The notes under the pieces: generated by a model | What the model was told of the DNA's origin: nothing | What the model saw: the letters and a program-made list of their open reading frames with translations, nothing else | The model's database searches: none | Assembly (NCBI RefSeq): GCF_003344785.1 | Contig: NZ_QPMK01000016.1 | Location: forward strand, 61,875-125,874 | Length of the DNA: 64,000 nucleotides | Source of the DNA: Thalassococcus profundi | Lineage (GTDB): Bacteria > Pseudomonadota > Alphaproteobacteria > Rhodobacterales > Rhodobacteraceae | Direction of reading: 5' to 3' | Made by a program: the position numbers and the translations under genes | Part shown: positions 62,248-64,000 of the stretch, piece after piece | Position numbering within the stretch: position 1 is the first letter of the stretch | Layout: each line of letters starts with the position of its first letter

Positions 62248-63771
62248 ATGATTGATCTCGGTGCGCTGGGTGATGCGTTCAGCCTTCTGTTCAGCTCTTT
62301 TCAACCCTGGATGGTGGTCGTACCCGGCCTGATCATCGGCCTGCTGTTCGGATCCGTACCGGGCCTGCAGACGAGCATGGCGATGGCGGTGTTCCTTCCC
62401 GCCACGCTCGGAATGGATTTCCTCTCGGCGCTTCTGTTCCTTACGGCGATCTTCACGGGCGGCATGTTCGGAGGCGGGGTTTCGGCGATCCTGATGAACA
62501 TTCCCGGCACATCCTCCGCGGTCGCCACGACATTCGACGGCTTCCCGATGGCGCGCAGCGGAAGACCGAGCGAGGCATTGGGCATCGCTTTGGGCGCATC
62601 GACCGTCGGAACCGCCTTCGGGTACATGACCCTCCTGCTGCTGATCGAGCCGCTGACCTCCGTCGTGCTGAAACTCGGCCCGACGGAAATGTTCGTCGTC
62701 ATTCTCTGGGGCCTGACCCTGATCGCGGCGCTGCGCGGGAAGTTCATGGCGCGCAGCATCCTTGCCGGGACGATGGGCCTGCTGATCGGGACGATCGGCA
62801 TGAGCCCGAACGCCGTCATCCGTGGCACGATGGGGTCTCCGTTTCTCCTCGATGGGGTGCCGGTCATCCCGGCCATGATCGGGATGTTCGCGGCCTCTGA
62901 GCTCTTCAGCATCGCCGGCGGTGGCTACCTCGTCGATTCGAAGGACAAGAACAGCATCAGCCTCAAGCGTATCCTGTCGGGGATCGGCGAGGCGCTTCGC
63001 ATGCCAGTGACACTTTTGCGCGGCAGCGTCTACGGCGTCTTGATCGGTGCGATCCCGGGAGTAGGTTCGTCGGTGGCCAACTTGGTCTCCTATGGTGACG
63101 CACATCGCCGCGCTGGCAGCCCGGACAGTTTCGGCAAGGGCGACCCGCGCGGCATCGCCGCTTCAGAATCTGCGAACAGTAGTTCCGAAGGTGGCGGCAT
63201 GGTCGCGCTTTTCGCGCTCGGCATTCCGGGCGGGGCAGGGACCGCCGTGCTGCTGGCGGCCTTCTCGATGCACAACATCACCGGCGGCCCAAGGTTTCTG
63301 AGCGAGCAGACCGACATCGTCTACGCCGTGATCCTGGCCAACATCGTCCAGGCGCTGCTGCTTCTCTTCGTGGGCATTTTCCTGATGCACCTGATGAGTT
63401 CGGTGGTGAAGGTGCCGCTCCGGATCCTGATCCCCTCGGTACTCGTCCTGGCGACTTTTGGTGCCTTCGGCCTGACGGGCACGATGGCGGGTCCGATCAC
63501 GCTGCTGGTCTTCGCGCTATTCGGATGGCTACTGCGAAAATACGAATACTCCGTGGCTGCCGCCGTGATCGGACTGCTCCTCGGGAACATGGCCGAGGGA
63601 GAATTGCTGCGATCCTTCCAGATCAGCGGCGGAAACTTCGACTATGTCTGGTCGCGCCCGATCACACTCGGGCTGTTCGTCCTGCTTATCCTATCCCTGT
63701 TTCTTCCATGGGTGATGGCGCGCTTACAAAAGAGAGTACGGCGGAGAATCGAACATTCGAGCCATGAATGA
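62248..63771 (+). CDS. tctA: TctA, large membrane subunit of the transporter
   Basis: This 507-residue protein has about twelve membrane segments and the conserved TctA features GLLFGSVPGLQTSMAMAVF, GTSSAVATTFDGFPMAR and IGAIPGVGSSVANLVSY. It is the main permease of the system. GAGGATACA precedes the ATG. The insertion sequence that ends the window begins shortly after its stop, so any further genes of the operon lie beyond. Confidence 0.92.
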   Translation: MIDLGALGDAFSLLFSSFQPWMVVVPGLIIGLLFGSVPGLQTSMAMAVFLPATLGMDFLSALLFLTAIFTGGMFGGGVSAILMNIPGTSSAVATTFDGFPMARSGRPSEALGIALGASTVGTAFGYMTLLLLIEPLTSVVLKLGPTEMFVVILWGLTLIAALRGKFMARSILAGTMGLLIGTIGMSPNAVIRGTMGSPFLLDGVPVIPAMIGMFAASELFSIAGGGYLVDSKDKNSISLKRILSGIGEALRMPVTLLRGSVYGVLIGAIPGVGSSVANLVSYGDAHRRAGSPDSFGKGDPRGIAASESANSSSEGGGMVALFALGIPGGAGTAVLLAAFSMHNITGGPRFLSEQTDIVYAVILANIVQALLLLFVGIFLMHLMSSVVKVPLRILIPSVLVLATFGAFGLTGTMAGPITLLVFALFGWLLRKYEYSVAAAVIGLLLGNMAEGELLRSFQISGGNFDYVWSRPITLGLFVLLILSLFLPWVMARLQKRVRRRIEHSSHE

Positions 63772-63853
63772 ATACTCGAGCTGTGAATAACGCATCTTGA
63801 TGCATGTTGGTGTTTGATCCCAAGGATTGATGGTTTGGTGTAAGAACTGCCAG

Positions 63854-64000
63854 TGGTCTGCCCCCATCGGGTGGTCCGGTTTGATTGTTAGTGCATCGTT
63901 GGCCGCTGGTCCAATGGAACGAAGCTTTCTGGCGCGGGTGGGCGATAGCCTAATGCGCTGTGCGGCCTGACGGTGTTGTAGTGGATGCGCCATTGCTCGA
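63854..64000 (-). mobile_element. IS3-type insertion sequence end (partial)
   Basis: The likely terminal repeat starts at TGGTCTGCCCCCATCGGG (63854), with GTGGTCCGGTT following, as at the ends of IS407-like members of the IS3 family. The transposase gene then reads leftward from beyond the window. The other end is not in the window. Confidence 0.65.
63888..64000 (-). CDS. IS3-type transposase, C-terminal end (partial)
   Basis: The leftward frame enters at 63998 and ends with TAA at 63888. It reads EQWRIHYNTVRPHSALGYRP and then PAPESFVPLDQRPTMH. The N-T-V-R-P-H-S-A-L-G-Y signature marks the C terminus of the IS3-family integrase-type transposase. Whether the rest is intact cannot be seen. Confidence 0.85.
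   Translation of the reverse strand, partial: EQWRIHYNTVRPHSALGYRPPAPESFVPLDQRPTMH

Overview
The window is about 65% GC and reads as the chromosome of a sulfur-oxidising alphaproteobacterium, most likely of the Rhodobacteraceae (roseobacter type). The evidence is a complete Kelly-Friedrich sox cluster in the Paracoccus gene order, a Mu-like siphophage of the kind common in that family, and a tripartite tricarboxylate transporter locus. No rRNA, tRNA or CRISPR array was found.

1-9916: sox cluster. soxS runs leftward off the edge. soxV, soxW, soxX, soxY, soxZ, soxA, soxB, soxC, soxD, soxE and soxF run rightward. Together they encode the periplasmic multienzyme complex that oxidises thiosulfate and sulfide, plus its thiol-reduction helpers. 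A 6-4-6 palindrome (ATTCAC-N4-GTGAAT type) lies before soxX, before soxB and before soxC, and hairpin terminators follow soxA and soxB. The cluster therefore looks like several separately controlled units, not one operon.

9995-12520: leftward housekeeping genes csaA, proC, map and a YbjN-domain gene.

12897-about 49137 (perhaps to about 52.4 kb): a Mu-like transposable siphophage prophage, inserted with its late genes reading leftward. Early end at the right: repressor, three operators, Cro/Ner-like gene, ParB-like gene, MuA transposase, MuB ATPase, DUF3164, GemA. Then lysis genes, small and large terminase, portal, gpF, gpG, protease/scaffold, capsid and siphoviral tail genes, ending in a sialidase-like fibre and a lectin-like protein. 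The tail chaperone gene ends in a GGGAAAC slippery heptamer that joins it to a second reading frame. Both flanks carry lower-GC cargo: a methyltransferase with an apparent nuclease domain on the left, and on the right an exported protein next to the repressor followed by a ParB-like / nuclease-like / D12 methyltransferase module. The exact phage ends could not be fixed.

52.4-53.98 kb: a decayed junction with a cluster of CTGGGAAG repeats and an IS3-type transposase remnant.

53983-63771: a divergent catabolic locus. A GntR/FCD regulator, two isocitrate-lyase-superfamily lyases, an AcnA-type aconitase and a PrpF-type isomerase read leftward. The TctCBA tripartite tricarboxylate transporter reads rightward. 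Three AATGTTGACATT sites fill the shared promoter region. Import of a tri- or dicarboxylate, isomerisation, (de)hydration and C-C cleavage is the likely route, but no 2-methylcitrate synthase is present. The window ends inside an IS3-type insertion sequence.
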